From positions 3,658,001 through 3,722,000 of the forward strand of contig JBAIAC010000027.1 of NCBI GenBank assembly GCA_037349315.1: a stretch of DNA of 64,000 nt, read 5' to 3'. Position numbers and translations under genes: made by a program. Under the pieces are notes generated by a model. It worked only from the letters and a program-made list of their open reading frames with translations. It made no database searches and was not told the origin of the DNA. Of this stretch, positions 53,523 to 64,000 are shown one piece after another. Positions within the stretch are counted from its first letter, which is position 1. Every line of letters begins with the position of its first letter. The DNA is from Chelydra serpentina (taxonomy: Eukaryota; Chordata; Testudines; Chelydridae).

Positions 53523-56500
53523 GTGCCCGGCCCCCCGCCCGGTCCCTGGGGCGCCCTCCCCGCCCCTTCGCCCCCCGCTCCCCGGCCGGTCCCTGGGGCG
53601 CCCTCCCCGCCCCTTCGCCCCCCGCTCCCCGCCCGGTCCCTGGGGCGCCCTCCCCGCCCCTTCGCCCCCCGCTCCCCGGCCGGTCCCTGGGGCGCCCTCC
53701 CCGCCCCTTCGCCCCCCGCTCCCCGGCCGGTCCCTGGGGCGCCCTCCCCGCCCCTTCGCCCCCCGCTCCCCGGCCGGTCCCTGGGGCGCCCTCCCCGCCC
53801 CCCGCTCCCCGCCCGGTCCCTGGGGCGCCCTCCCCGCCCCTTCGCCCCCCGCTCCCCGGCCGGTCCCTGGGGCGCCCTCCCCGCCCCTTCGCCCCCCGCT
53901 CCCCGGCCGGTCCCTGGGGCGCCCTCCCCGCCCCTTCGCCCCCCGCTCCCCGGCCGGTCCCTGGGGCGCCCTCCCCGCCCCTTCGCCCCCCGCTCCCCGG
54001 CCGGTCCCTGGGGCGCCCTCCCCGCCCCTTCGCCCCCCGCTCCCCGGCCGGTCCCTGGGGCGCCCTCCCCGCCCCTTCGCCCCCCGCTCCCCGGCCGGTC
54101 CCTGGGGCGCCCTCCCCGCCCCTTCGCCCCCCGCTCCCCGGCCGGTCCCTGGGGCGCCCTCCCCGCCCCTTCGCCCCCCGCTGCTGGCCGGACCCGGCCT
54201 GGGTCCCGGGGCCCGGCGTAAACCCGCCCCTGGGGTTTGGCAGAGCTGGGCTGGGGGTGAAGCATCGCGGGGGGGGGGCTACAGCCGCCCTGATTCCTGC
54301 AGGGCCCGTCCGGCCTCCGCCTCATCCCGGTTCGTGTCAGGGCTAGGCCGGTGGCTGGGCTGCGGCTCCGAACCAGGGTCACGTCTGTTGTATAAACGTG
54401 TCTTGTGGGGAAATTGTGTGTGTGTGATGTAGAACTGACAGCAGCCATCCCTTAGATACAGATTCATCTTGTGCTCATTATATTTTGTATTATATCCTGT
54501 TTTAGGGCGACCCGATGTCCCAGTTTTATAGGGACAGTCCTAATTTGGGGGTCTTTTTTCTTATCTAGGCTCCTATTACCCCCACCCCCGTCCTGATTTT
54601 TCACATTTGCTGGCTGGTCACCCTATCCTGTCTCTTGCTCTGGGCGTCTATACAATAATATGGCACCATTGTGTTGGCGCTCACTTACAGGGCACCCTGT
54701 TTATTTCAGAGTGAATGTAATGCATACAGCTTCGAGATTATGGGAGTGTTGGGGGAGATCGCCCTGATGGTGGACATGCTTCCTACGTGGGTCGCCCCTC
54801 AGCCTGTTTCGAAGAATATAATGACGCTGACCGATGAGGTCTACATCCACCGGGAGCCGTTGGGCGTGGTCCTGGTTATTGGGGCTTGGAACTACCCCTT
54901 TGTCCTGATTATGCAGCCTCTGATAGGGGCCATTGCAGCAGGTATGGTACAGTCCTTATGCCTTGTTTTGTTGGCCTTTCCAGTCATCCTTTCTCCCCTT
55001 AGCATGTTACAGGCTCAAGCAGACAACATATTGTCCTGATTTTTGTCTCTTAGGAAATGCTGTAGTAATCAAACCTTCAGAGATAAGTGAAAATACAGCA
55101 AAACTTGTAGCTGAGCTGATCCCACAGTATATTGACAAGGTCAGTAAAAGCCCACAGTTCTGCTGTTTTTAGCTGTTATCCATTTGTCTTGTAGTTCCTG
55201 GGCCCTGCACGGATACAAACTGTATCCACATCTGATCCACAATCCACAAACATGATCTGTGAATATCTGTGGATATTTGCAGGGCTCTAGACATACAATT
55301 TGGATCCGCGGACATAAAGTGGATATCCACGGATTTGCATGGCTCTGCCGATCCAAGTTCCATCATGCTAGGTGCTGTACAGGCATGTAACAAAGGTGGT
55401 CTCTGCCCAAAAGAGTTTGCAGGTGGATGCAGCAAACAGGGTGGAGGGGGAGCACAGGCCAACAGTGAGACTATTATGAACAACAGGACAAACAGAGGGG
55501 AGTTTATGGAGGGATTAGAAGGAAAAGAATGAGGTGGCTTTGCAGGTGTCCATGAGGAGCTCATGAAGGAGGGAATGTTCCAGGCAGTTAGTGTATTGTA
55601 AAGTCAAGCAGACTGTTAGCCTTTCAAACTGTAGCTGAGGGATGGGGTTCTCTATGGGACCAGGTGTGGTATCATTCCTTTTAGGTCCTGCTTCTCTGTT
55701 AGAAATTAATGGGAGTTTTGCTATTGACTTCAGCAATCACAGGTTCAGGCCTCCTGAAGTTTGTCATGAATGGTGACCTGCTCTCTCCAAAAGTATCCAA
55801 ATTCTGCAAGCCAGGATGCTGTGATTAGCTTTGTAGCACAAAGGGGAACCCAGCACTATTGCATCCTGACTGCTGTTGTGAAACCCTGCTCTGTTTAAAT
55901 AGGATTATTTTGCAAGTTAACTCCAGCACTGTAAAAGGATAGCATTACTGTTTGATAGCACCAGGTCTGGGGAAGCACAGTATTTCTAAAGTGAACAGCT
56001 GCTGCTTTTGTGCCAATGACACTGAATCAGAATGTTACAACCACTCTTAGTCTGCAGTCATAGCTACTTGGGTGTAGAAACCTGGGTGTTCCTGGCGATC
56101 TCTGGTGGGCTAATGGGTCTCAGATGCGGATGTGTGCTAATCTTCCTCCCCACGTGAGGTCTCATTCTGATCTCTAATAGTTAGAGATTCGCTTAAGCCC
56201 TGCAGCATGAGATTTCCTTCCTGCTGGTGGTGTTTGTGAAGCACTAGTGCCTGCTAGTACCCCACGTTTCACTCCATATGTTTGCCATTTTGAAGGATGG
56301 GGATGGATGGGACTCGGTAGCTAGAAGAGAACAGGCTCCTTCAACTGCAATGGCGGGCAGTAAATGCTGTAGTCTAGTCCATGCCTTGCTAAAGGAACTC
56401 TAGGTAGTGGGTTTATCAGCAGCAGAGGCTTAATTCTCCCCCCCAGGCAGCATTAGCATGTCAGCACTCTTTTTAATGAGCACAGCCAGATGGCCCAGGA

Positions 56501-59500
56501 GACGCAGTTGCAGTCTGTTGCAGATATTTCCTGCGATGCTGCAGTCATGCCTGTTTAGACAGTTGTCTAAAGATAATGAAGCCATGAAAGTAAACCAGAC
56601 TTCCCAGCATGCTGTATTGTTGTGGTGTTTAATCCGATGACTTCTACTGACACATCAGTAAAAATGTCCAAGAGCTAAGAAGCAAATGCCGTTTCTGCAC
56701 CAAAAACTGCTGCTGTTTGCTTTGGGGTTTCATCTTGGCTTCTGTAACCTGGTACTGGCAATAATTGTAGATTTGTTAAAGCAATTGGTGCTTTGCTTGC
56801 AGGAGTCAGGCTCTGGATCTGGAGTTAACAGCTCACATCAGGCATGAGAGACATTTTTCAGTGTTGAGATTTCTAGGCAAACAGTCCATATGGGATGGTG
56901 GCTGCATTTGCAATGAACTTGCCGTCCAGTAACAGCAAAGTAATGATCTAGCGTTACAAATCTCTTGATATTTATTGCACCAAAGTCAAGTCAGTTACAC
57001 AAACATCTTGCTATTTCTGTCTGCATTTGAAGGACCTGTACCCAGTTATTAATGGAGGGGTCACGGAGACAACTGAGCTGCTAAAAGAGAGGTTTGATCA
57101 CATCTTCTATACCGGGAGTTCCCAAGTGGGCAAAATTGTCATGGAAGCTGCTGCCAAGCACCTCACCCCTGTCACTCTTGAACTGGGTGGAAAAAGTCCA
57201 TGTTATATTGATAAGGACTGCAATATCGAAATTGCCTGCAGGTGAGATCATCTTCTAGGGGTTAAATTGCTGGGGGCGGGGAGAAGTCCACGAGGAGTGT
57301 TTGTGGCTCTCACTGTTGGACACATGCCTCCCTGACTATGGTGGTGGCTTATGGCCAGACTGTCCTTTCCTACACTGGTTTCTCACTGTCTTGGGGTAGT
57401 GGTTGGCTCCCACTTGACCCCACTTCTGCTTGTTTGAGTTTTGACAAATAGAAACTGAAAGATGAACTTTTTATTGCAGCATATTTGGCTCTGTTCATGT
57501 TTTTAAAAGCTTTTATCTAATTAGTTTAAATAAATTGAATGTAGTAGTTTGCATAGTTGATTATACTTGACTGACCGCATTGGGCAAGGGAGACTTTAAA
57601 AGGTGCAAAAATTAGCTTAACCTGCCCCCTCGTTATTTAAATAGACCCCAATCTTGCAAGTTGCTCCGTGTGCAAGTAGCTGGCAGGATCAAGGCCATGG
57701 TTTTGGATTTTCACAGCCACCCCGCAGAATCTAGAACAAAGGGCACAAGTCCAGAGTCCTCCAGCAGCAATCTAAAAACACTCCCGCAGACTCATGTATG
57801 GCTGCTGCCGTGCCTTGATGGGACCCTGCTCTGAATTATTGAGAAGTACAAAACCAAATATTTGGAAAGATCCGTTTTGAAAACAGGAGGCAATATTCTT
57901 TACAGCTGTTAGAGGCCTAATTCAGTAACTCAGCTTATTATGGATGCTGGGGTATTAATATTTTTCCTGCAGCGGAGCAAAATAAAATGGCTCCGATTGA
58001 AAAGTTGTGGAGAAGAAGCTTATTATATTGTATGTTCATAACTAAGTTCTCCATTTGCCTGAGCAGAACTTGGTATGGGGGCCCCAAGGCTTGTGTTAAT
58101 TGTAAGAACACAGAGTTCTTTAACATAAGAAAATCATAGCATGGCACAAATGACTTAGGTCACGTTTCAGTCATTGCAGCCACTGAAGGTTTTAATCCCA
58201 CTTGAAATCTTGCTTTGACTTTCCTGGATTTGGTGGGTGGTACCATCTTTCCCAGAACATCCAAATATATATGCTTAAATGCCTGTGCTGCTGTTTAATC
58301 TTGTAAAATGAGACTAAAACCTGTACTGTTTGTACAAACATGTACTAACGGTCTTGCCAGGCAGAGACTTTGGAAGGCTGCAGCCTGTAGATATGATAGA
58401 CTGATAGCCAGTGCTGATGCAGAATGTTACAGAAAGATAGTTGCTGTACCTTGTTCAAGGCTATTGCTCTAACTCTTGGCTATTTTTAATTAAAGCACAA
58501 CACTGTAGGGTTTAGCTGCTCTTGACTTGCTGGAGTTTATGCTCCATTGATCCATTGCTTTTTAGCATCTGCATGCAGCATTGGCTTCAGAATCCCCTGT
58601 CAGCATCAGCTGGGGGAATCCGCTGACTCTTAATGGGGGTCCCAATGAGATCAGTTTATCTAGATTTCAAAATGTGTTTGCAGATCACTAGAAAAGAGCA
58701 TCATTGGGGTGTAGTCTCTGGTAAGAAACATCCCTTATCTCCCCCACATGAGTCCTCCTCCTGCAGGGAGGTGTGCTCCTAGGAGACGCTGAATATCAAG
58801 ATCGTAATCACTTCAGAATGGTTTGGGGTGGGTGTGGTGCATCAGTAATGCCCCATGTAAAGATGTCTCTTCTTGTCAGTAAAACACTAGTAAATGGAGA
58901 TCAATCCTTTTCTTCCTTCCTTAGACGGGTAACTTGGGGGAAGTATATGAACTGTGGGCAGACCTGCATTGCCCCCGATTACATCCTCTGTGACCAATCC
59001 ATCCAGAACAAAGTAGTGGAGAATATCAAGAAGACTCTCAAGGTAAGTGTTAAGTGACGCTTGCTTTGCAAATCTGAAGCTGCTTTCACTGTAATTGTAG
59101 CTGTGTGTGTTTTGCCCCCAGAGTTCCCGTAATTACGAACCTGTATTTCTGGCTCATGATGGTGTCAAGTGTGTGCCTTGGAATGTTTGTAAACTACTTG
59201 ACATCTCCAAAGCCCTTGTCGTAGCAGTGCCAGGTCTGGGGACTTACTCTGTCAGACGGCCCCCCTTGTGTTTCCTAGTGTTGATTCAGTTTTCCCAAGC
59301 GTGTAGAGTTTCAGATCTGTGCTGGGCAAGTGTAGCTGGAAATCCACACCTGCAGAGAGCACACTAATACATTTCAAGGAGATGACAGGCACTTCCAAGG
59401 CTGAGAAATCGCCTCATCTGAGTAATGACAGGATTTGCAGCCTCTGCAGTAGTCCATCTGATGTCTGTGCTGACCCTGGCCTAGGTGGGTAGGTGCCAGA

Positions 59501-62500
59501 TTATTGATCAAACGTCCAATTTTTAAACCCCACCCCCTTTTCTTTTCTTTTCTTTTCTTTTCTTTTCTTTTCTTTTCTTTTTTTACAGGAATTCCATGGG
59601 GAAGATATAAAAAAATCTCCAGATTATGAAAGGATCGTCAGCAAGCACCACTTTAAAAGGCTTGTGACACTGCTGGAAGGACAGAAGATAGCTTACGGAG
59701 GAGAGACTGATGAGGCTACGTGCTTTATAGGTATTCCTCCTACATTTGCTTGGGACAAGAGGGTGGCATATAGGTATTACCATGATCCTTATGCCAGCTA
59801 GTGTCCTCTCCTCTTTGAGCTGACGTGTAGTCAGACTTCTGGCTCATTTGGCCTGTATTTAATCCAGTTGGTGCATATGATTAAAATAAAAAGCGAACAC
59901 ATAGGACTATCTCCTCTCCTAGGGGAGAGGTGTTTGTGGCGGCTGTTCCAGTGTTTTGATGTAGCTATTTGTTCTCCTCAGGTCTAGTGTGAACAAAGCA
60001 CTGGTGAATGGCAGAATAACAGACCAGCTTCGGTTTCCTCATTTTCAGGTCCCCCCACTCCGAAGTTCTCAGCTCCTGTTAATCTGTACAAATCTCTTCT
60101 AAATCACAGAGACTTGTGGTACCTGTTTCGAAGTCACACCCTGGTGCACAGCCTCTGATTGTGCTCAGGTGGTGCTAACACCACAGCCATGAGGTCTGCC
60201 TATTGCCTTCCCTTTTTAAGAGGGATAAAGCATGGGGCTGGGATCCAGGAAACCTGGGTTTGTTCTCTGCTTTGCCACTGACTTGCTGTGTGACCTCAGG
60301 CAAGTCACTTAACCTAACTGCTAATGATACATACTGTAACCTGGTCCTATAATAAATGCCAAGCTAAGGAGAGGAGTCCCCTAAGGTTCTTTCCCCAGGA
60401 TCAGACACAACAGAGTCAAAACTAAGGAGTTCAGTATCTTGTAGGAACCCCAGACTGTATGGGAAGGGCACTCACATGGAGATCAAAAGAGAACCTTAAC
60501 CACCTTTATTAATACAATTAATAGAGACAAGAAAGCTCTGAACCACAGAGGCAAATAGCAGTAATAGAGTATGAGAGAAATCTTAACGGTTATTCCTTGC
60601 CAAGCATATGCTCATACTTATATACGTACACCCCTTTCTTGGAGATCTGGTGGTCAGAGACGAGACAAAGGACCAGCTCTGTCTCCGGCATGCAAAATGG
60701 GTCCGATGGTCCAGATCCCCAGTGCTTGAAGATAGGTGATAAAGGACTGAAGGATGGAGGGCTAGCTGCCCTCTTCACGTGGATTCTTGCTTATATAAGG
60801 CCTGGGAATCAGCCTGAATATTCATACAAAAACTCTGCCTCCTCTCTCCATATCCAGCTTCCTCAGCCTCATAATATTGGGGTGCCTTTCCCTGATAGGC
60901 TAGCATATTCATCCCTAGTGACTCATCCCTATTGCTAATGCAAATTTGTGATTAGACGTCTGCCAACGATCCTGTCCAAAAATATCCAAGCTTAGTATCA
61001 GTTCAGTATTCCTGCGGTTGCTTAGTCTCATGTCAACTTTTCTCATAAGCAAGCTATTCCCAGTTCCCCAAAATCCAGGGCGACCATTGGGCCACGTTAT
61101 CTGTGCTAAAGGTCAGAGACCTATCCTTCACTTACGCTAACTTGCTTAAGCCAGTGTCTCACAGGATGCAGGCCTGTAGGTTTCTTGCATTACTGCTAGT
61201 GAAATAAGGCTAAACTGGCCCTTCGGCTGCGTACCCACCTTACTAGACCAACAAAACTGCGTTTATTTTCTTTGAAAATGGAGATGGGGATACTACCTGA
61301 GCTAGATGCAGGAGAGCGGGTGGGGCTTCCTGAGCAGAGTGTTTATTTCCCTATGTCCTAATTCAGTCTTCTCCCCTGTCTGTCGTAGCCCCGACTATAC
61401 TCACTGATGTTAGCCCAGAATCCAGGATCATGAAAGAAGAGATTTTTGGCCCCCTCCTTCCAATCGTGACTATAAAGAGTGCGGATGAAGCAATTCAGTT
61501 CATAAATCAGCGGGAGAAGCCGCTCGCTCTTTATTTATTTTCCTATGATAAAAAGGTAGGTCCTGGGCTCCACTGTGCAGTTGGACACACAACTCTGCCC
61601 TGTTGGTTATAAACACAGAGCCAGGTTCATCCTTGGCATAGCTTCATTGCGTGCGTTTGGCTTTAGCTCATGTTAAATCCCAGCTCTTGGGTCCTGTGGA
61701 ATCAGATATTCCCAGAACTCCTTAATGGAGGCAGGAAGTAATTTAAATCAATCTATTTTGCCCTCACACCGAGGTGGGAACACAACATAGATGGGTCATT
61801 TTGGCAGGCGGCTTCCCACCACTCCACATCATAATAGCTCAGGGGGACTGGGCTCTCAGAATGGGTCAGGCCTGTTCATACACCACCAGCAGAGTGTTAT
61901 GTAAGAATGTGTAGCTTGGCAACGTAGCAGAGACTGAAATATTAGCTCAGGTAAGGACACAGTCCGTAACAGAGGCTGGTGATCTTTAATTACAATATTA
62001 GGCAAGTGGAGGCCTCTGGACTTGCAAAGATTCTAGCTAGTACAGATCTTGTACAGACCATTGAATTGGCTATTGCTAGTGGGAATGTGATCAAGCCAAA
62101 TACATTATAAGCAAAAGGGAAAGGGGTGGCGGGGGTGTCTGTCTGCCTGGGAAAGCTAACTCTAAGCCAGCTGCTGGTGCAGTTCCCCTGGGGGGAGTGG
62201 GGTTGTACTTGTGAAGCTAAGAGAATCTGTCATCTTGAATCTGAACTCCTAGTTCTACAAAAGGAAAGAACTCTGGTAATGCAGAGTATTAAGACTGTGT
62301 ACAAAGGGTCGCTCCTCCTGGAAAAGACAGTTATCAGGCATCTCAAAGTCTGAGCATCGAAGAATCTTGTCCAGTCAGCACCAGCTTCTTCAGTGTGACA
62401 CTTGGCCCTAGTTAGCCTGCTTGCCAGCCCTTGGAATACAGCTGCTAATTCAGCACTTTGGGATTTTACTACGTTTATAGCCGTATAAAACCTGCATCCC

Positions 62501-63986
62501 TTACGGGCGGCTTATTAGAGTATTTCCCTGGTTGGCCAGTCTCTGAGTTCTCTCAGGGGAACGTTTCAATCCTTACTTAGTCAGGGCTGACGAATTAGCA
62601 GCTGAATTCCAGAGCTGTGTGATGTAACCCTGATCAGACACCCGTTCTCACCTCTTGATTCTCACTGCATTTAGCTTTGAAATCTTTGTCCCTTTTAACA
62701 GTTCTAAAACTTGACTCTATAGTGGTGATCTTAAAACATTCACCCCAATGCTGTGATCTGACAAGATGCCAAGGAAAATGTTGGGTGCTATGTGAACGCT
62801 ACATGGTGCTGTTTTGGAGACTTTCACCTCAAAAAAATGTGTCCATTAAATGTGTCTGGAAAAACAGAATATTTCTGAAGCCACAGGTAGTAAACTTGAT
62901 GGGCTAAATCATCATCCGTACATTTCTTTGTCAAGATAGTTTCCATCACAGTGTTGATCATCCAATTAAAACTTTATATTGAACCCAGCCGGTAGGTTAT
63001 CTGGTATTGTATCATCTGTTTGTGTTTTATTAGTTGATCAAAAGGATGATATCGGAGACCTCCAGCGGAGGTGTCACTGCAAATGATGTCATTATGCACT
63101 ACACTCTCCCAGATCTGCCCTTCGGGGGAGTCGGTGAGTTACAGGAACTTTGTGTAATAAATCATGAGTGTGCTGTGTAGTTCTGCTTTCTGTATCTTAG
63201 CCACTGGTTCTTTCTAATGATCTCGTGACTGATCAGAGCCTTGGAGTTCTGTACAGCAGGCGGCCCCTAGTCCTTAAATAGACAGATAGACAACAGGTTC
63301 CCATAGAAAGGTGCTGGCCTGACAGCCCTGGAGACTGAATTCCCCCCATTTATCCTCAGAACAGGTAGACACACCCCCATAGGCACCCACATGCGCTGCA
63401 CCAACGTTCCTCCACCCTGGCCTGGAGTGGCCTCTTCTGTGGATGAGCTGCTCACTCAGTTTCCGGGCCCATTCAGTCCTTGGTCTCTCTGCTGAGAGTG
63501 CCATCAAGGGGTTCCGTTGTGATGCAGACACCTGTCCTCTGGAAATGGGACTTAGACCCACCAAAGGCTTGACAAAGGGCAGGTTACTGAAGAGGAGCTG
63601 GGTTTCGAAAGGAACTTGTCTATGAATTCCAGCCTATGGTGCACTTTCTGTGCCTTTGTTTTCATATGGCACACTGCTAGCCTGGATGTGCTCAACTGAT
63701 TAACTTGCCTAACCAGCTGCATGCTAACTCGTGTGTGTTGACATATTCAGGGAACAGTGGAATGGGCAACTACCATGGCAAACACAGCTTTGAGACCTTC
63801 TCCCATCGCCGCTCCTGCTTAATTAAGTCTCTAGCGATGGAAAGTGTGAACAAAATCCGGTACCCGCCAAACACTCAGAGGAAGCTGGACTGGGCAAAGT
63901 TCTTCTTCTTGAAGCGATTTAACAAAGGCCGACTGGGGCTCATCGCCCTGGCCCTGCTGGGAGCCATACTGGCGGTGGTGATAAAG
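53361..63986 (+). CDS. ALDH3A2: Fatty aldehyde dehydrogenase, ALDH3A2-type (nine coding exons, last codons outside window)
   Basis: Oxidises long-chain fatty aldehydes to acids with NAD+ at the ER or peroxisome membrane; loss causes Sjögren-Larsson syndrome in humans. Nine exons sum to 1452 nt (484 codons) with one open frame. Seen: GAWNYPF, the [11 protein letters not shown] cofactor loop, [10 protein letters not shown] with the general-base Glu, YMNCGQTC with the catalytic Cys (residue 244 here, equal to human 241), [30 protein letters not shown], and a C-terminal hydrophobic anchor ([18 protein letters not shown]). The start is the ATG in cgccatggcc at 53361. It gives three residues more than human before RSGRSRPL. 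The exon at 63751-63986 ends in gtgagc, so a short terminal exon lies beyond the window. The tail argues for ALDH3A2 against the soluble ALDH3A1. Confidence 0.95.
53541..54187 (+). repeat. 47-bp GC-rich minisatellite in ALDH3A2 intron 1
   Basis: About 14 near-identical units of 47 nt (each with ggtccctggggcgccctccc and cgccccttcgccccccgctc). One unit near 53776-53813 is about nine nt shorter. It starts 18 nt after the exon 1 donor. Because 47 is not a multiple of three, the repeat reads open in several frames and creates the long false ORFs of both strands. Confidence 0.93.
54501..54623. mobile_element. Short non-autonomous hAT-like element in ALDH3A2 intron 1
   Basis: The ends ttagggcgacccgatgtccc and ctggctggtcaccct are inverted relatives of the common 'agggtgaccagatg' reptile/bird element. 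The 8-bp direct repeat tatcctgt is exact at 54493-54500 and 54624-54631. It lies about 80 nt before exon 2. Confidence 0.75.
54710..54941 (+). CDS. ALDH3A2: ALDH3A2 coding exon 2
   Basis: Reads [20 protein letters not shown] through [20 protein letters not shown] to QPLIGAIAA. It carries the conserved Asn of GAWNYPF. Acceptor tatttcag, donor gtatgg. Confidence 0.97.
55054..55139 (+). CDS. ALDH3A2: ALDH3A2 coding exon 3
   Basis: Reads [20 protein letters not shown] then ELIPQYIDK. The KPSE cofactor-binding Lys is present. Acceptor ctcttag, donor gtcagt. Confidence 0.97.
55195..55345. repeat. MITE-like repeat with internal 'tatccacgga' units
   Basis: From cctgggccctgcacggatac to catggctctg with repeated tatccac/tggatat units. 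Resembles a sauropsid repeat with 'agggccctgcaaatccgcgg' ends. Class not assigned. Confidence 0.5.
55363..55440 (-). repeat. L2-like LINE tail, antisense
   Basis: tgctaggtgctgtacaggca and tctctgcccaaaagagtttg are the reverse complement of the L2-like tail seen at 32577-32690. Confidence 0.55.
57033..57241 (+). CDS. ALDH3A2: ALDH3A2 coding exon 4
   Basis: Reads [60 protein letters not shown] then [10 protein letters not shown]. It has the NAD loop and the catalytic Glu. Acceptor tttgaag, donor gtgaga. Confidence 0.97.
57242..58924 (+). other. ALDH3A2: ALDH3A2 intron 4
   Basis: About 1.7 kb with no element I can name firmly. Positions 57640-57700 have a weak foldback-repeat look (accccaatcttgcaagttgc...gcaggatcaagg). 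Confidence 0.6.
58925..59042 (+). CDS. ALDH3A2: ALDH3A2 coding exon 5 with catalytic Cys
   Basis: Reads [20 protein letters not shown] then [19 protein letters not shown]. The second Cys of NCGQTC is the nucleophile. Acceptor tccttag, donor gtaagt. Confidence 0.97.
59538..59584 (+). repeat. (TTTTC)n microsatellite at a splice acceptor
   Basis: About eight to nine TTTTC units ending in T7. The exon 6 acceptor cag follows within a few bases, so the microsatellite is the polypyrimidine tract of that intron. Confidence 0.9.
59589..59730 (+). CDS. ALDH3A2: ALDH3A2 coding exon 6
   Basis: Reads [40 protein letters not shown] then DEATCFI. The acceptor tttacag follows a TTTTC microsatellite directly; donor gtattc. 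Confidence 0.96.
60228..60330 (+). repeat. MIR-like fragment
   Basis: catggggctgggatccagga, ctctgctttgccactgactt and gctgtgtgacctcaggcaag then tcacttaacct are the central core of MIR-type SINEs. Confidence 0.7.
61389..61555 (+). CDS. ALDH3A2: ALDH3A2 coding exon 7
   Basis: Reads [40 protein letters not shown] then [16 protein letters not shown]. Contains the EEIFGP motif. Acceptor gtcgtag, donor gtaggt. Confidence 0.97.
63034..63133 (+). CDS. ALDH3A2: ALDH3A2 coding exon 8
   Basis: Reads [20 protein letters not shown] then [13 protein letters not shown]. Acceptor tattag, donor gtgagt. Confidence 0.97.
63751..63986 (+). CDS. ALDH3A2: ALDH3A2 coding exon 9 with membrane anchor
   Basis: Reads [60 protein letters not shown] then AVVIK. 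The final hydrophobic segment is the tail anchor. Donor gtgagc shows at least one more exon right of the window. Confidence 0.96.
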
Positions 63987-64000
63987 GTGAGCTTTGGGGC

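Larger units (their letters stand above)
55140..57032 (+). other. ALDH3A2: ALDH3A2 intron 3
   Basis: Holds a repeat of 'ggatatccgcgga' type (55195-55345) and an L2-like antisense tail (55363-55440). The rest shows nothing I can name. Confidence 0.6.

Noticed and set aside
53250..54221. 323-codon plus-strand open frame starting upstream of ALDH3A2 exon 1
   Set aside because: It is exon 1 read through its donor into the 47-bp minisatellite. The next real exon joins in frame at 53522, and the tail is repeat translation.
52302..54448. Antisense open frames of 405 and 408 codons (and 196 codons at 52324-52914)
   Set aside because: They cover the two GC-rich minisatellites and the antisense of ALDH3A2 exon 1. 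The repeat periods give open frames without any domain resemblance.

Overview
The window is vertebrate nuclear DNA, most likely from a cryptodiran turtle. The coding part is two multi-exon genes with canonical GT-AG introns. The lineage call rests on the repeats: a tRNA-derived SINE with a CR1-like tail of the tortoise Cry type (minus strand, about 7985-8155), CR1 LINE ends, MIR/CORE-SINE and L2-like remnants, several non-autonomous hAT elements with 8-bp target duplications, and many copies of a palindromic reptile repeat. A crocodilian or other sauropsid cannot be fully excluded without a database search.

Region 1 (1-40315, + strand) holds the autophagy kinase gene ULK2. The promoter, start codon and exons for roughly the first 75 residues lie left of the window. 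Positions 1-6320 are intron. Twenty-five coding exons run from 6321 to a stop codon at 38503-38505. Their lengths sum to exactly 3000 nt (999 residues plus stop) and the frame stays open throughout. They encode the kinase C-lobe, the long Ser/Pro-rich linker with an LC3-interacting motif, and the C-terminal ATG13/FIP200-binding (EAT) domain. One in-frame 93-nt Ser-rich exon (19926-20018) is absent from the mammalian ULK2 protein as I recall it. The 3' UTR runs to an AATAAA at 40292.

Region 2 (about 40316-52900) is intergenic. I found no coding exon in it. It holds a 600-bp hAT element, L2-like LINE remnants, foldback/MITE elements, a palindromic repeat carrying hammerhead-like motifs, and a G-run minisatellite just before the next promoter.

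Region 3 (about 52930-63986, + strand) holds a fatty-aldehyde dehydrogenase gene of the ALDH3A2 type: a CpG-rich promoter, a likely non-coding first exon, and nine coding exons (484 codons, continuous frame). The window ends just after the penultimate exon, so only the last few codons are missing. Intron 1 opens with about 14 copies of a 47-bp GC-rich minisatellite. ULK2 and ALDH3A2 are not functionally linked. Their head-to-tail order matches mammalian ULK2-ALDH3A1, but the turtle gene has the ALDH3A2-type membrane tail.
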